From: Bryobacterales bacterium
GTDB lineage: Bacteria; Acidobacteriota; Terriglobia; Bryobacterales; Bryobacteraceae
Reading direction: 5' to 3'
Assembly: GCA_003142185.1 (NCBI GenBank)
Contig: PLOR01000118.1
Coordinates: 111,533-175,532 of the forward strand
DNA length: 64,000 nt
Position 1 is the stretch's first letter, and each line of letters starts with the position of its first letter. The position numbers were made by a program, and so were the translations under genes. The notes below the pieces were generated by a model. That model saw only the letters and a list, made by a program, of their open reading frames with translations. It had not been told where the DNA came from and did not search any database. Shown here one piece after another: positions 16,674 through 26,747 of the stretch.

Positions 16674-17439
16674 CACCGGCCGCGATCAGCCAGCCGGCGA
16701 CCAGCGGCATCACGAACAGCGCGCTATCCACGCGGTCGAGAAAGCCGCCGTGGCCGGGCAGCAGGGCTCCGGAGTCTTTCACTCCCGCACCGCGTTTCAT
16801 GGCGGATTCCACCAGGTCGCCGAGTTGGCCCGCCACGTTGGCCAGCGCGGTTAGCAGCACAGCCTCGGCGATGCTCGCGCCAACGAAATGCCACAGGTAA
16901 GCCCCGGCGAGCAGTACGGACGTGGCTACCGAAGCCGCCGCGCCTTCCCAGGACTTCTTTGGACTGACGCGACCGGCGAGGCGGTGCCTGCCAAACGCCT
17001 TGCCGATGTAATATGCGCCGATGTCGCCGGCCCAACTCACCAGCAGCGCGTACATCAGCCAGTGCGGGCCGAAACCGCGCAGCACCACCGCGCATCGCCA
17101 GCAGCCGAAAATGTAAATCAGGCCGAGCAGAAGCAGGGATGTGCGCGGCAGCGCGTGCGCCAATTCTTTCGAGCGCAGCGCCAGCACCAGCGCCAGCAGC
17201 GCAACCGCAGTCACTACCAGCCAGGCGTTGGCATAGGGGACAACCAGCAGGAGCAGACCCGCACCATAGCCGAGCACCCCCGGTGCGCCGAAGCCGTAGT
17301 CTGCCGCGATCGAATCGTACTCCCGGTAGCTGAGCACCGCCGCCAATGCGAGCACCGCTAGAAACACATATTGGTTGGCCCACAGCACCGTGTAAACAAC
17401 CAAAGGGATGAGCAGGGCTGCGGTGAGAACCCGCTTCAT
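16669..17439 (-). CDS. cdsA: Phosphatidate cytidylyltransferase
   Basis: A 256-residue polytopic membrane enzyme that makes CDP-diacylglycerol from CTP and phosphatidate, the branch point of phospholipid synthesis. The C-terminal signature is intact: SAMKRGAGVKDSG then LLPGHGGFLDRVDS. About eight hydrophobic helices are visible. The start at 17439 overlaps the uppS stop by 4 bases; the open frame further upstream is the shadow of uppS. The uppS-cdsA order is the standard bacterial arrangement, here lacking the usual dxr and rseP downstream. Confidence 0.95.
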   Translation of the reverse strand: MKRVLTAALLIPLVVYTVLWANQYVFLAVLALAAVLSYREYDSIAADYGFGAPGVLGYGAGLLLLVVPYANAWLVVTAVALLALVLALRSKELAHALPRTSLLLLGLIYIFGCWRCAVVLRGFGPHWLMYALLVSWAGDIGAYYIGKAFGRHRLAGRVSPKKSWEGAAASVATSVLLAGAYLWHFVGASIAEAVLLTALANVAGQLGDLVESAMKRGAGVKDSGALLPGHGGFLDRVDSALFVMPLVAGWLIAAGG

Positions 17440-18266
17440 GACGAGCCGAGCGCGGGAATCAAGGTCTCGTCGGACGGCGCGTCCGCGGCGCCGGCGCGCA
17501 GGCCGCCGTAGCGGCGCTCGCGCTTCTGGTACGCCACCACCGCTTCCAGCAGGTCGGTGCGCGTGAAGTCCGGCCACAGCGTCTCGGTGACGTACAGTTC
17601 CGCGTAGGCGATCTGCCACAACAGAAAATTACTGATGCGCATTTCGCCCGAGGTGCGGATCAGCAGGTCGGGGTCCGGGCACGCAGCCGTGTAGAGGTTG
17701 GTGGCGATCAGATCCTCGTCCATGCGGAGCGCGGCTAGCGAACCTTCCAGGCGCGCCATCTCCAGCACGGCGTTCACCGCGTCCACGATTTCCGCGCGCC
17801 CTCCGTAGTTGATCGCCAGGTTCACCAGCAGGCCGCGGTTGTTGGCGGTGGCTTCCACCGCCGCGTCCAGTTCGGCGCGCACCGGCTCCGGCAGCGCTTC
17901 CAACCGCCCGATGGCTTGCAGGCGAATGTCGTTCTTTTGCAGCTCGGGCAGCTCCTGCCGCAGGTAGTAGCGCAGCAGGCGCCACAGGGTTTCCACTTCG
18001 TGCCGCGGACGCTTCCAGTTTTCCACCGAGAACGCATACAGCGTGAGCGCTTTCACGCCCAGCCGTGCGCAGGCTTCCACCGTCGAGCGCACCGGGCCGA
18101 TTCCCGCCTTGTGGCCCGCCACACGCGGCAGCCGCCGCCGTTCGGCCCAGCGCCCGTTGCCGTCCATGATGATGGCGATGTGTTCCGGCAGCCGCGCCGG
18201 GTCGATGGCCTGCGCCAGTTCCCAGTCGCGATCTTCCGGCCGCAACGTTTCCAGAAAGGCCTTCAT
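17436..18266 (-). CDS. uppS: Undecaprenyl (di-trans, poly-cis) diphosphate synthase
   Basis: A 276-residue cis-prenyltransferase that makes the C55 lipid carrier for peptidoglycan and surface polysaccharide. The catalytic Asp35 lies in IIMDGNGRWAERR; SVENWKRP and RTSGEMRISNFLLWQ mark the isopentenyl diphosphate and magnesium sites. The start at 18266 is chosen at the family N-terminus; a frame from 18320 has no family match in the added residues. It heads the minus-strand run uppS-cdsA-larC-metG-tatD-polyprenyl synthase. The upstream region is shared with a divergent oxidoreductase gene. Confidence 0.95.
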   Translation of the reverse strand: MKAFLETLRPEDRDWELAQAIDPARLPEHIAIIMDGNGRWAERRRLPRVAGHKAGIGPVRSTVEACARLGVKALTLYAFSVENWKRPRHEVETLWRLLRYYLRQELPELQKNDIRLQAIGRLEALPEPVRAELDAAVEATANNRGLLVNLAINYGGRAEIVDAVNAVLEMARLEGSLAALRMDEDLIATNLYTAACPDPDLLIRTSGEMRISNFLLWQIAYAELYVTETLWPDFTRTDLLEAVVAYQKRERRYGGLRAGAADAPSDETLIPALGSS

Positions 18267-18329
18267 GGCAAACCCTAATGGTACAACACCATAGTATTGA
18301 CAAGGCACTTGGCCGCGCAAAGCGGGTGA

Positions 18330-18348
18330 GGCAGGTCACCGACCTGCC
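18330..18348. repeat. Perfect hairpin in the uppS/oxidoreductase divergent region
   Basis: GGCAGGTC and GACCTGCC form a perfect 8-base stem with a 3-base loop. It lies in the 206-base region between divergent uppS and the F420-type oxidoreductase gene. It could be an operator or a REP-like element; a similar GGCAGG-type hairpin occurs at 50349. Confidence 0.4.
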
Positions 18349-18472
18349 AACGGTTTCCGTACCACGCCGGCGCATTCTTCCACGGCAATCCTGGGACGAT
18401 ATAATTCCCTGTGAGGACGGTCGAGAAGTGGCTGCGATGTGGCGCGGCAACGGGCCGTCGAAGGAGAACGGG

Positions 18473-19111
18473 ATGAAAGTCGGAATTCTTGGGTCGGGCG
18501 GCGTGGCAAAGGCGTTGGCCGGTGGCTTCCTGAAGCATGGCCACGAGGTAATGATGGGCACCAGGACGCCCGCCAAACTAATGGAGTGGGCAGCACAGAG
18601 TCCCGAGGTTAGCGTCGGCAGCTTCGCCGACGCGGCGGCATACGGCGAACTGGTCGTTCTGGCGGTCAAAGGCAAGGCAGCGGCGGAAGCGCTTCGTTCG
18701 GCGGGCGCAAAGGCCCTGGCGGGGAAACACGTCATCGACGCGACCAATCCCACTGAAGACGCGCCGCCAGTCAACGGTGTACTGAAGTTCTTTACCAGCC
18801 TCGATGAATCTCTCATGGAGCGGCTTCAGCGCGAGTTCACCAGCGCGAACTTCGTCAAGGCATTCAATTCCGTCGGTGTGGCCGCAATGGTGAATCCGCA
18901 ATTCAAGGGCGGCAAGCCAACCATGTTCATCTGCGGCAATAGTGAAACGGCCAAGAAGTCCGTCAGCGGAATTCTGGATGAGTTCGGTTGGGAAGTGGCG
19001 GATATGGGCAGCGCGGAGGCCGCCCGCGCCATCGAACCCCTGTGCATGCTCTGGTGTATCCCGGGCTTTCTGCGCAACGACTGGATGCACGCTTTCAAGC
19101 TGCTCACTTAA
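18473..19111 (+). CDS. NADPH-dependent F420 reductase-like Rossmann oxidoreductase
   Basis: A 212-residue protein of the NADP oxidoreductase, coenzyme F420-dependent (Fno/NpdG-like) family. It has the dinucleotide loop GILGSGGVAKALAGGF at residues 4-19, followed by TRTPAKL, then VLAVKGKAAAEA and VIDATNP, as in the family. The start is supported by AAGGAG at 18461-18466. Many acidobacterial relatives use NADP rather than F420; no F420 gene is in the window. The stop codon overlaps the stop of the convergent rhodanese gene within TTAA. Confidence 0.85.
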   Translation: MKVGILGSGGVAKALAGGFLKHGHEVMMGTRTPAKLMEWAAQSPEVSVGSFADAAAYGELVVLAVKGKAAAEALRSAGAKALAGKHVIDATNPTEDAPPVNGVLKFFTSLDESLMERLQREFTSANFVKAFNSVGVAAMVNPQFKGGKPTMFICGNSETAKKSVSGILDEFGWEVADMGSAEAARAIEPLCMLWCIPGFLRNDWMHAFKLLT

Positions 19112-19545
19112 TTCAGCGGTTTGCCGGCGCCTTCTTCCACCGGATACCCCTGGTCAATCCAATCCGCCTTGAAGTTGTCCGGCACATACAGCGCCCGGAC
19201 GTGCGTAAAGCCCATCTGCCGCATCAACTCCAGGGCCGGGCGGATATTGGGGCAGTGGTCCCATGGGCAGCATCCGCAGTAAAGCACGATCTCGCGATCG
19301 TGCGGCAGCTTCGCGGCTTCGGCCTTCAGCAGATCGAGTCCTTCGGGCCGGTTGGCGGGGCCGGCGTAGATGGCGCCGGGAATGTGCTTGCTGCGGTACA
19401 TCACGTTCGGGCCGACCTGAAGAACCACAACCGTGGCGCGGTGGCCCGCCAGTTGCCCTGCCAATTCTTTCGGCTGAACCACCGCCAGATCCGCCGCCCA
19501 TGCACCTGCCAGCACCATCAACGCAATACACAAAGAACGTCGCAT
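19108..19545 (-). CDS. Secreted rhodanese-like protein with a cysteine-rich loop
   Basis: A 145-residue protein with a short signal peptide (MRRSLCIALMVLAGAWA) and a rhodanese-type fold. The active loop reads YCGCCPWDHCPN, with four cysteines where a classical rhodanese has one in a C-x4-R/T loop; the following helix (RPALELMRQMGF) and the C-terminal VRALYVP fit the family. It may act as a periplasmic sulfur or thiol/redox protein rather than a simple sulfurtransferase. It is convergent with the F420-type oxidoreductase and divergent from a beta-propeller gene. Confidence 0.75.
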   Translation of the reverse strand: MRRSLCIALMVLAGAWAADLAVVQPKELAGQLAGHRATVVVLQVGPNVMYRSKHIPGAIYAGPANRPEGLDLLKAEAAKLPHDREIVLYCGCCPWDHCPNIRPALELMRQMGFTHVRALYVPDNFKADWIDQGYPVEEGAGKPLN

Positions 19546-19628
19546 CCCCTCACTGTAGCGCCGAAGCGCCGCCTGTGAAACGGCAGCCCACTTCCGAGTG
19601 CCGCCGCGCGTGGTTTAATAGAGGTTTC

Positions 19629-21749
19629 ATGTATCGATCCCTAGGTTTGCTGTCGCTACTGGCTTTGGCAGTTGGCTGCCTCAATGCCGCGCCGCCCGCG
19701 GCCTCGCTGGCGGCGGCCCGCGCCGCGCTCGGAGCGCTTCCGCTGCGGTTCGAGGCGAACCAGGGGCAGTGGAGTCCGGACGTGCGCTATCTGGCGCGCT
19801 CGGGCGGCGTGAAAGTTGCGCTCACCGATCGCGGCCCCTCGGTCGGCCTGCCCGGAGCCGGACGCGTGGACCTGGTGCTTGAAGGCGCAGCCCCGCCTCG
19901 CATTCAGCCCCTCGAACCGCTCGCCGTTCGCACCGATTACTTCATTGGTCCCCGCTCCAACTGGCACACCGGTGTCACCAGCTATGCGCGGGTGCGTTAT
20001 TCGCAGGTGTACCGGGGCATCGACGCCGTCTACTACGGAAACCAGGGCCGCCTGGAGTACGACTTCCTGCTGGCGCCGGGCGCCGACGCCGGCGCCATTC
20101 GCATGCGGTTCCGCGGCGCCGATCGCCTCCGTATTACGCCGGCCGGCGATCTGGAAGTCGAGGCCGGTGGGGCCACCCTCATCGAGAAGCGCCCCGCTGT
20201 GCGGCAGGGCGATGTAGCGATTGCGGGCCGATACGTCCTTCTTGCGCGCGACCTGGCCGCTTTCCGCGTCGGCCGCTATGACCGCACCCGCCCGCTCGTC
20301 ATCGATCCGCTGCTGGTCTACTCGACTTACATTGGCGGGTCTGGCGATGACCAGGTGAACGCCGTCAGGCTGACGGCCAACGGCTTGTTATACGTCACCG
20401 GGTCCACCAACAGCGGCAACATGCCGTTCATTAACGGCGCCTACTCCAACGCCCCCCTCCCGGGAGCGACTAATATCTTTCTGGCTATTCTCGATACCAG
20501 CGCGGCGGGTGGATTCCAGCCGACTTATTTCGGTTATATCGGCGGATCCACAGCCGATATACCGCTGGCGATGGTGCTCGATGCGCAGGGCGACGTGTAC
20601 CTTACCGGGACCACCACTTCCCTCGATTTTCCCATGGTCGGCAATTCCATCCTGGCCACCTTTCCCACGATCTCCACTTCCGGTGTAATCGCCAACACGA
20701 CTGGTTTGACGCAAGCGTTCGTTCTGGAATTGAACCCCGCGCTGTACGGCGAGGTTTCGCTGCTCTACACCACGTTTCTCGGTGGCACTCAGGGCAATAC
20801 TTCCGGCAATGCCATCGATCTGGATCAGGCCGGCAACATCTACGTCGTCGGCACCACGCTGACCGGCGATTTTCCGGTTACCCCCAACGCATACCAGACC
20901 TCGCTCTGGGGAGGGCAGGATACGTTTCTCATCGAGTTCAACACCAGCACCGCCGCTCCCTTCTATGCCACATTCCTGGGCGGTGAGCTGGACGATGACG
21001 GGCGCGCCGTCGCGGTCGCGCCAAACGGCCTGGTTTACATGGCCGCCTCCACCGAATCGACCGAGTTTCCGATGGCCGGATTTTCTTATCAAGGCAGCCC
21101 GGTGGGAGGGTATGATCTGATCGTCGCCGTGCTAGATCCCACCCAGTTCGGAACTGAATCGCTGATCTACTCTACTTATTTGGGCGGCTCGGCCAGCGAA
21201 GAGGTGCGCGGGATGGCGGTGGACGGGAACGGTGACCTTCTGTTAACCGGCTACACCCTGTCCAGCGATTTCCCGGTAACCCCGGATGCGGCGCAGCCGG
21301 CCTACGGTGGTAATGGCGATATTTTCGTTTGCGTGGTAAACCCGTTCACCCCGCAGTTCTTACTCTATTCGACTTTCCTGGGCGGTTCGGATGCCGACGT
21401 GGGTTATGGCATCGGCGCCGATGCCCAGAATAACATCTACGTCACCGGCTACACGCTTTCGAAGGATCTTCCGGTCACGGCGAACGCGCCCGAACTCCTC
21501 TATCCGCAAGGCGTCGATATCGTGGCGGCCAAGGTGATACCGCACGTGGCTGGCCCGAGCGGATTTGGCTACGTCACCTACTTCGGCGGATCCAGCATCA
21601 ACAGTGGGCAGGCGCTGGCGGTGGCGCCGGATGGCACCCTCTACGTGGCTGGCTTCACTGGCGGCGTCCTCACCACCACCAGCAACGCTGCGCTAGGCTC
21701 CTATGGCGGCGGCGTCACAGACGGCTTCCTGTTCGTTCTATCGCCGTAA
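19629..21749 (+). CDS. Secreted SBBP-repeat beta-propeller protein
   Basis: A 706-residue exported protein. Residues 1-22 are a signal peptide with a possible lipobox (AVGCLNA). About 30-225 form an N-terminal domain (FEANQGQWSPDVRYLAR, YRGIDAVYYGNQG) found ahead of SBBP repeats in Solibacter-like proteins. From about 235 on there are repeated units of about 50-60 residues with the pattern YSTYIGGSGDD, DAQGNIYVTG, T-x4-DFP-x-TPNA, which fold as blades. The start at 19629 is the only one giving the signal peptide. Function is unknown; such proteins are probably surface adhesins or scaffold proteins. It is monocistronic. Confidence 0.85.
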   Translation: MYRSLGLLSLLALAVGCLNAAPPAASLAAARAALGALPLRFEANQGQWSPDVRYLARSGGVKVALTDRGPSVGLPGAGRVDLVLEGAAPPRIQPLEPLAVRTDYFIGPRSNWHTGVTSYARVRYSQVYRGIDAVYYGNQGRLEYDFLLAPGADAGAIRMRFRGADRLRITPAGDLEVEAGGATLIEKRPAVRQGDVAIAGRYVLLARDLAAFRVGRYDRTRPLVIDPLLVYSTYIGGSGDDQVNAVRLTANGLLYVTGSTNSGNMPFINGAYSNAPLPGATNIFLAILDTSAAGGFQPTYFGYIGGSTADIPLAMVLDAQGDVYLTGTTTSLDFPMVGNSILATFPTISTSGVIANTTGLTQAFVLELNPALYGEVSLLYTTFLGGTQGNTSGNAIDLDQAGNIYVVGTTLTGDFPVTPNAYQTSLWGGQDTFLIEFNTSTAAPFYATFLGGELDDDGRAVAVAPNGLVYMAASTESTEFPMAGFSYQGSPVGGYDLIVAVLDPTQFGTESLIYSTYLGGSASEEVRGMAVDGNGDLLLTGYTLSSDFPVTPDAAQPAYGGNGDIFVCVVNPFTPQFLLYSTFLGGSDADVGYGIGADAQNNIYVTGYTLSKDLPVTANAPELLYPQGVDIVAAKVIPHVAGPSGFGYVTYFGGSSINSGQALAVAPDGTLYVAGFTGGVLTTTSNAALGSYGGGVTDGFLFVLSP

Positions 21750-21895
21750 GCGTGGCGCACGCACTTGATGCGGGCCGCATCGAGACTCTTCTGGATCGAC
21801 GCCGGGTACGCCGGGTGGCGGCCAGAATGTCGGCACACTAATCGTGCTATTATTCTAAAGGACTTCACTGTGGCGTCCCAGGCACGTCCTCCTGA

Positions 21896-22939
<1,044 letters not shown>

Positions 22940-22959
22940 AAGAGACGCGGCGCGCGCCT

Positions 22960-24171
22960 ATGGAGTCGTTCGTCAACCGTTACCGCAACCTCACCATCCT
23001 CCTGCTGGTGATCTTCGCTCAGTTTCTGCTGTTGGCGGTACAGGTGAAAAACGATCAGGACGTGCGCATCATCCGCGTCTGGACCGTGACCGCCGTCACT
23101 CCCTTCGCACGCGTCGTGGAGTTGCTGCGCGGCGGCAGCGTCGGCTTCTTCCGCAACTACATCCTGTTGCACGACGAAGACGCCGAAAACCGCCGGCTGC
23201 GCGAACAGGTCGGCCACCTCAAGCTGGAGAACATTTTTCTCAAAAACGAACTGAACACAGCCGAACGCGCCAAGGCGCTCGGCGTGTTTCAGGCGCGCAT
23301 CCCTTCGAAGACACTGGCCGCCACCGTGATCGGCACCGGCGCCGACTCCAACGCCAAGGTGGTTTACGTCGACACGGGAAGCACCAGCGGGGTCGAGCGC
23401 GGCATGGCCGTGGTGACGCCGGACGGAATCGTCGGCAAAGTAATTGCCGCCTACCCGACTGCGTCGGAGATCCTGCTTGCCACCGATGCCGATTTCGCCG
23501 CCGGCGTGGTTTCCCAGGATGGCGGCGTCCGCGGCACTCTGAAAGGGCAGGGAACCCCGCTGCTGAAAGTCGACTACGTGCCGATTCAGGAGAAGGTGCA
23601 GGTGGGCCAATGGTTTTACACTTCCGGCGACGACCGCATTTTCCCCCGCGGCTTTCCGGTCGGCGTGGTGCGCAGCGTGCGCGACGCGCAGCCATTCAAG
23701 GAGATCCTTCTCGACCCGGTGGGGCTGCAGCACGGCCTCGAGGATGTGCTGATTATTACCCAGGGCGTGCATCAGGATATCCCGCTCACACCCGTCGCCG
23801 ACCAGCCAGTGTACATCGCGCCTCCGCCGCCGGATGAATCCAAACCCGCCGCGCCCAGCGCCGGAGCCGCACCAGCCTCGCCGCCGATCACCGAAGCAGA
23901 CAAGTTGCGCCTGGAATACCAGGCTTCCGGCGAAGCGCAGGGCCACAAGTTCGGTTCTGGAGCGTACAGCGAACCCAACTTCAGCGGGATCGGTACAACT
24001 TTACCGCAGAAACCCGCGCCGGCTGCCGCCACGCCGGCTGCCGTGCCAGCCGCCGCCGTGCCGGCCGCCGCGAGCCCCAAACCGGCCACCGGCGCTACCA
24101 CCAAGACCACCGAAGTCACCCGCCATTCCAACCAGGCCAACGGCGAGCCGACTGGGAGCACTAAGAGATAA
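22960..24171 (+). CDS. mreC: Rod shape-determining protein MreC
   Basis: A 403-residue cell-shape protein. A single membrane helix lies near residues 11-26, followed by a coiled coil (about 55-100) and the beta-rich periplasmic core (ATVIGTGADSN..., VVTPDGIVGKV, TDADFAAGVV). The C-terminal 120 residues are a proline/alanine-rich tail that the family usually lacks or has shorter. MreC links MreB to the elongation synthases. The stop TAA shares its last base with the mreD ATG. Confidence 0.93.
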   Translation: MESFVNRYRNLTILLLVIFAQFLLLAVQVKNDQDVRIIRVWTVTAVTPFARVVELLRGGSVGFFRNYILLHDEDAENRRLREQVGHLKLENIFLKNELNTAERAKALGVFQARIPSKTLAATVIGTGADSNAKVVYVDTGSTSGVERGMAVVTPDGIVGKVIAAYPTASEILLATDADFAAGVVSQDGGVRGTLKGQGTPLLKVDYVPIQEKVQVGQWFYTSGDDRIFPRGFPVGVVRSVRDAQPFKEILLDPVGLQHGLEDVLIITQGVHQDIPLTPVADQPVYIAPPPPDESKPAAPSAGAAPASPPITEADKLRLEYQASGEAQGHKFGSGAYSEPNFSGIGTTLPQKPAPAAATPAAVPAAAVPAAASPKPATGATTKTTEVTRHSNQANGEPTGSTKR

Positions 24172-24701
24172 TGGCGTACTCCTCCGGGCGCATGATGCTC
24201 AGCCAGAGCGATGGCCCGGTCTCCCGCTTTCGCGCCTGGGTTTTTATTGTCATCCCGCTGCTGGCCATCCTCTTTCAGGTCTACGTTCGGCTGTATTTCC
24301 CCATTCTCAGCTTCGTGGAGATGCCGCTGCTGGTGGTGGTGTATCTGTCCCTCACGCAGCGGAGCCAGGTCGGCGGCATCCTCACCGGAGCCCTGATCGG
24401 CTTGGCGCAGGATTCGCTCTCCAAGAACCCGCTCGGCATGTTCGGCATCTGCAAGACGCTGGTGGGATATTTTGCCGCCTCGGTCGGTGTGCACTTCAAT
24501 GTGGACAACACCGTTATCCGATTGCTGCTGTCGTTCTTTTTCTATATCTTCCACCAGTTGCTGTATTGGGTGATGCAGCGGATGCTGCTCGCCCAGCAGC
24601 CCGCCTTCGATTACCAGAGCTGGCTCCTGTTCGGCGCCCTGAACGCCGTCGTCGGAGCGTCTCTGTTTCACTTCCTGGACAAGCTGCGCGCCGCGGCGTG
24701 A
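24171..24701 (+). CDS. mreD: Rod shape-determining protein MreD
   Basis: A 176-residue integral membrane protein with about five helices. The pattern LYFPILSFVEMPLLVVVYLSL then LTGALIGLAQDSL and the FGICKTLVGY segment fit MreD. It completes mreBCD. The penicillin-binding protein 2 and rodA genes that often follow are absent; instead the signal recognition particle RNA and dnaX come next. The annotation rests on position and membrane pattern more than on strong motifs. Confidence 0.88.
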   Translation: MAYSSGRMMLSQSDGPVSRFRAWVFIVIPLLAILFQVYVRLYFPILSFVEMPLLVVVYLSLTQRSQVGGILTGALIGLAQDSLSKNPLGMFGICKTLVGYFAASVGVHFNVDNTVIRLLLSFFFYIFHQLLYWVMQRMLLAQQPAFDYQSWLLFGALNAVVGASLFHFLDKLRAAA

Positions 24702-24886
24702 CCGGAGCGGGGTATGCGCAGTGCGAGTTTCTGCTGCGTGCTAACATCTCGGCCGACGACTCCGATGCCTGTGTTCAGCATCAGCGGCACACCGGCGGCC
24801 CTGTGCCATCTTCGCTGATCCTGGTTCTGTCCGGATTGGGAGCATTGCTTCTTTTCGTCGCCGGCAGGAAGTTCGCCGCGCGGTAA
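24698..24886 (+). CDS. Possible small membrane protein overlapping the mreD stop
   Basis: A 62-codon frame beginning with GTG at 24698, which overlaps the mreD stop as GTGA. The first half is hydrophilic. The second half is VPSSLILVLSGLGALLLFVAG followed by RKFAAR: one membrane helix with a basic tail. This resembles a PEP-CTERM-type sorting tail (VPEPSS, hydrophobic helix, basic end) without the Glu-Pro. It may be a true small gene or the leftover end of a secreted protein gene. No homologue is recognised. Confidence 0.3.
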   Translation: MTGAGYAQCEFLLRANISADDSDACVQHQRHTGGPVPSSLILVLSGLGALLLFVAGRKFAAR

Positions 24887-24924
24887 AGTAACCGGGCAAG
24901 CTAAAGCATGCCCCACCTTGCTAC

Positions 24925-24930
24925 GATAAT
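24925..24930 (+). promoter_or_regulatory. Candidate -10 box for the SRP RNA gene
   Basis: GATAAT lies 7 bases before the proposed 5' end of the SRP RNA. No good -35 box was found 16-18 bases upstream, so the assignment depends on its position. Confidence 0.35.
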
Positions 24931-24937
24931 TACTTGT

Positions 24938-25040
24938 CAGGTCTCGGGCTCCGTGCAACGGGCGGCTGCAAACCCCGCCAGGTCCGGAAGGAAGCAACGG
25001 TAGCGGTGTAGTTCGTGTGCCGCGGATCACCCGGGGCCTG
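24938..25040 (+). ncRNA. ffs: Bacterial small signal recognition particle RNA (4.5S)
   Basis: The conserved Ffh-binding hairpin is recognisable: CCAGGTCCGGAAGGAAGCAA at 24978-24997, with the GGAA tetraloop and the downstream asymmetric AGCA loop, and the GTGTGCCG segment on the 3' side. The ends CAGGTCTCGGG (24938) and CCGGGGCCTG (25031-25040) pair to form the long helix. The RNA binds Ffh and directs membrane proteins to the translocon. It lies 36 bases upstream of the dnaX ATG, a common bacterial arrangement (ffs-dnaX-ybaB-recR). End positions are approximate. Confidence 0.9.
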
Positions 25041-25076
25041 GCATTTGGTCCGGGCCGTGGCCGGATCGCCCACCCC

Positions 25077-26747
25077 ATGTACCAGGTCATCGCCCGCAAA
25101 TACCGGCCGCAAACGTTTCACGACGTGGTCAACCAGGAGCACGTCAAGACCACCCTCGAAAATGCTATCGCCCAGAACCGCATCGGCCACGGCTACATTT
25201 TCTCCGGCCAGCGCGGCACCGGAAAGACCACCGTGGCGCGCATTCTGGCCCGCTGCCTGAATTGCGTCGAAGGCCCCACCGCAACTCCCTGCGGCGTGTG
25301 CGCGAGCTGCCTGGAGATTACCTCCGGCGGCACCGTGGACGTGATCGAAATCGACGCCGCTTCCAATCGCGGCATCAACGAAATGCGCGAGCTGCGCGAG
25401 AATGTCCGCTACCGGCCGGCGCGCGACCGTTACAAGGTCTTCATCATCGACGAAGCGCACCAGATAACCAGCGAGGCTTTTAACGCGCTGCTCAAGACCA
25501 TCGAAGAGCCGCCCGAGTGGGTGGTGTTTGTGCTGTGCACCACCGAGGCGCACAAGATCCCGGCCACCATTGCGTCCCGCTGCCAGCACTTCAGCTTTCG
25601 CTCGGTGGATTTCGAGGATCTCATCGCACGCATGGCCTGGATCTGCGGTCAGGAAGGCATTGAGGCCGATCCTGAAGCGCTGGCCGTACTGGCGCAGGCG
25701 GGCGAAGGCAGCGTGCGCGATTCGCTTTCGGCGCTCGACCAGGCCATCGCCTGCTGCGGCCAGAAGCTCAACGCGGCCGCCGTCCGCGCGCTTTTAGGCG
25801 CGTTCTCGCTCGAATCGCTGGGTCAGGTCACCGCGGCGCTGGCCGATAGCGACCCGCGCCGGATGCTCGAGGTGGTCGACGAGCTGGAGCGCAACGGCCA
25901 CAACCTGCAGCACTTCAGCCGCGAGCTGGCGCGCTACTTCCGCAACCTTCTGGTGGCGCGCATCGCGGGCTCCGATACGCGGCTGATCGCCGCCAGCGCC
26001 GCCGAGCGTGACCGGCTGGCCCAGATCGCAGCGCGTTTTTCCGAAGAGGACTTGACGCGGTACCTGCACCTGACGCTCGAATTGTTTCGCGATTTGCAGT
26101 TCTCGCTGCAACCGCGCTTCCATCTGGAAATCGGCCTGGTGCGGCTGGTGCACGCGGGGCGCCTGTTGCCGATCGAACAGGCGCTCGCGGAGCTGGGCGG
26201 AACCGAATCGCGTCCCGCTCCGGCCGCCGCGCGTACCGGACCGCCGCCGCGTGTCCCCGCTGCGCCATTGCGCACCGGTCCATCGCCATTCGAAGTCGAT
26301 CGCGCCAAGAAATCCGGCCTTCCCGAGCCACAGAATTCCGGCGCCAACGCGCTGGCCCCGGCGCCGTTACCTGATGCCGGTCCCGGCGAGCGCCTGCACG
26401 CCTGGCTCACCGAGCACGGTCTGACGCACTTGGCCGACGCCGTCGAGAACGCGCGCATCACCATCGTTGGCGGCGACATCCAGATCCTGGCGCCCAAGTC
26501 CTATCACCTGTATTTGAAGGACCGCAGCTTCGCCGAAGCGCTGCGCGCGGTTTTCTCCCGCCCGCTCAACCTGAAGCTGTCTGCCGGCGATTCGCCGGAA
26601 GCGGCGCCGCCGGCAGCGCCAGCCTCGGCCGGGCACGCCGACGAGGCCGCCGGCCGCGCGCTGGCCAACCAGGAGGTGCAGCGCTTCCGCGAGGTCTTTG
26701 GCGGCGAAGTCCGCCGCGTTCGCAATTTGAAGGAGCAGCCCAAGTGA
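25077..26747 (+). CDS. dnaX: DNA polymerase III subunit gamma/tau
   Basis: A 556-residue clamp-loader ATPase. Walker A is GQRGTGKT (44-51). The zinc module uses CLNC and CGVCASC (about 60-78). Walker B is IIDEAH, and sensor 1 is LCTTEA. The C-terminal part after residue 380 is proline/alanine-rich and variable, ending in a short domain ([15 protein letters not shown]), as in tau. The start at 25077 ([11 protein letters not shown]) is the family N-terminus; the longer frame from 25017 overlaps the SRP RNA. No slippery heptamer was recognised. The stop overlaps the ybaB GTG start. Confidence 0.96.
   Translation: MYQVIARKYRPQTFHDVVNQEHVKTTLENAIAQNRIGHGYIFSGQRGTGKTTVARILARCLNCVEGPTATPCGVCASCLEITSGGTVDVIEIDAASNRGINEMRELRENVRYRPARDRYKVFIIDEAHQITSEAFNALLKTIEEPPEWVVFVLCTTEAHKIPATIASRCQHFSFRSVDFEDLIARMAWICGQEGIEADPEALAVLAQAGEGSVRDSLSALDQAIACCGQKLNAAAVRALLGAFSLESLGQVTAALADSDPRRMLEVVDELERNGHNLQHFSRELARYFRNLLVARIAGSDTRLIAASAAERDRLAQIAARFSEEDLTRYLHLTLELFRDLQFSLQPRFHLEIGLVRLVHAGRLLPIEQALAELGGTESRPAPAAARTGPPPRVPAAPLRTGPSPFEVDRAKKSGLPEPQNSGANALAPAPLPDAGPGERLHAWLTEHGLTHLADAVENARITIVGGDIQILAPKSYHLYLKDRSFAEALRAVFSRPLNLKLSAGDSPEAAPPAAPASAGHADEAAGRALANQEVQRFREVFGGEVRRVRNLKEQPK

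Noticed and set aside
21767..21781. Short palindrome GATGCGG-G-CCGCATC after the propeller gene
   Set aside because: The loop is too small for the full stem and there is no T-run; a terminator cannot be claimed.
24171..24701. RodA or PBP2 expected after mreD
   Set aside because: No such frame is present; the following sequence is the small frame, SRP RNA and dnaX.
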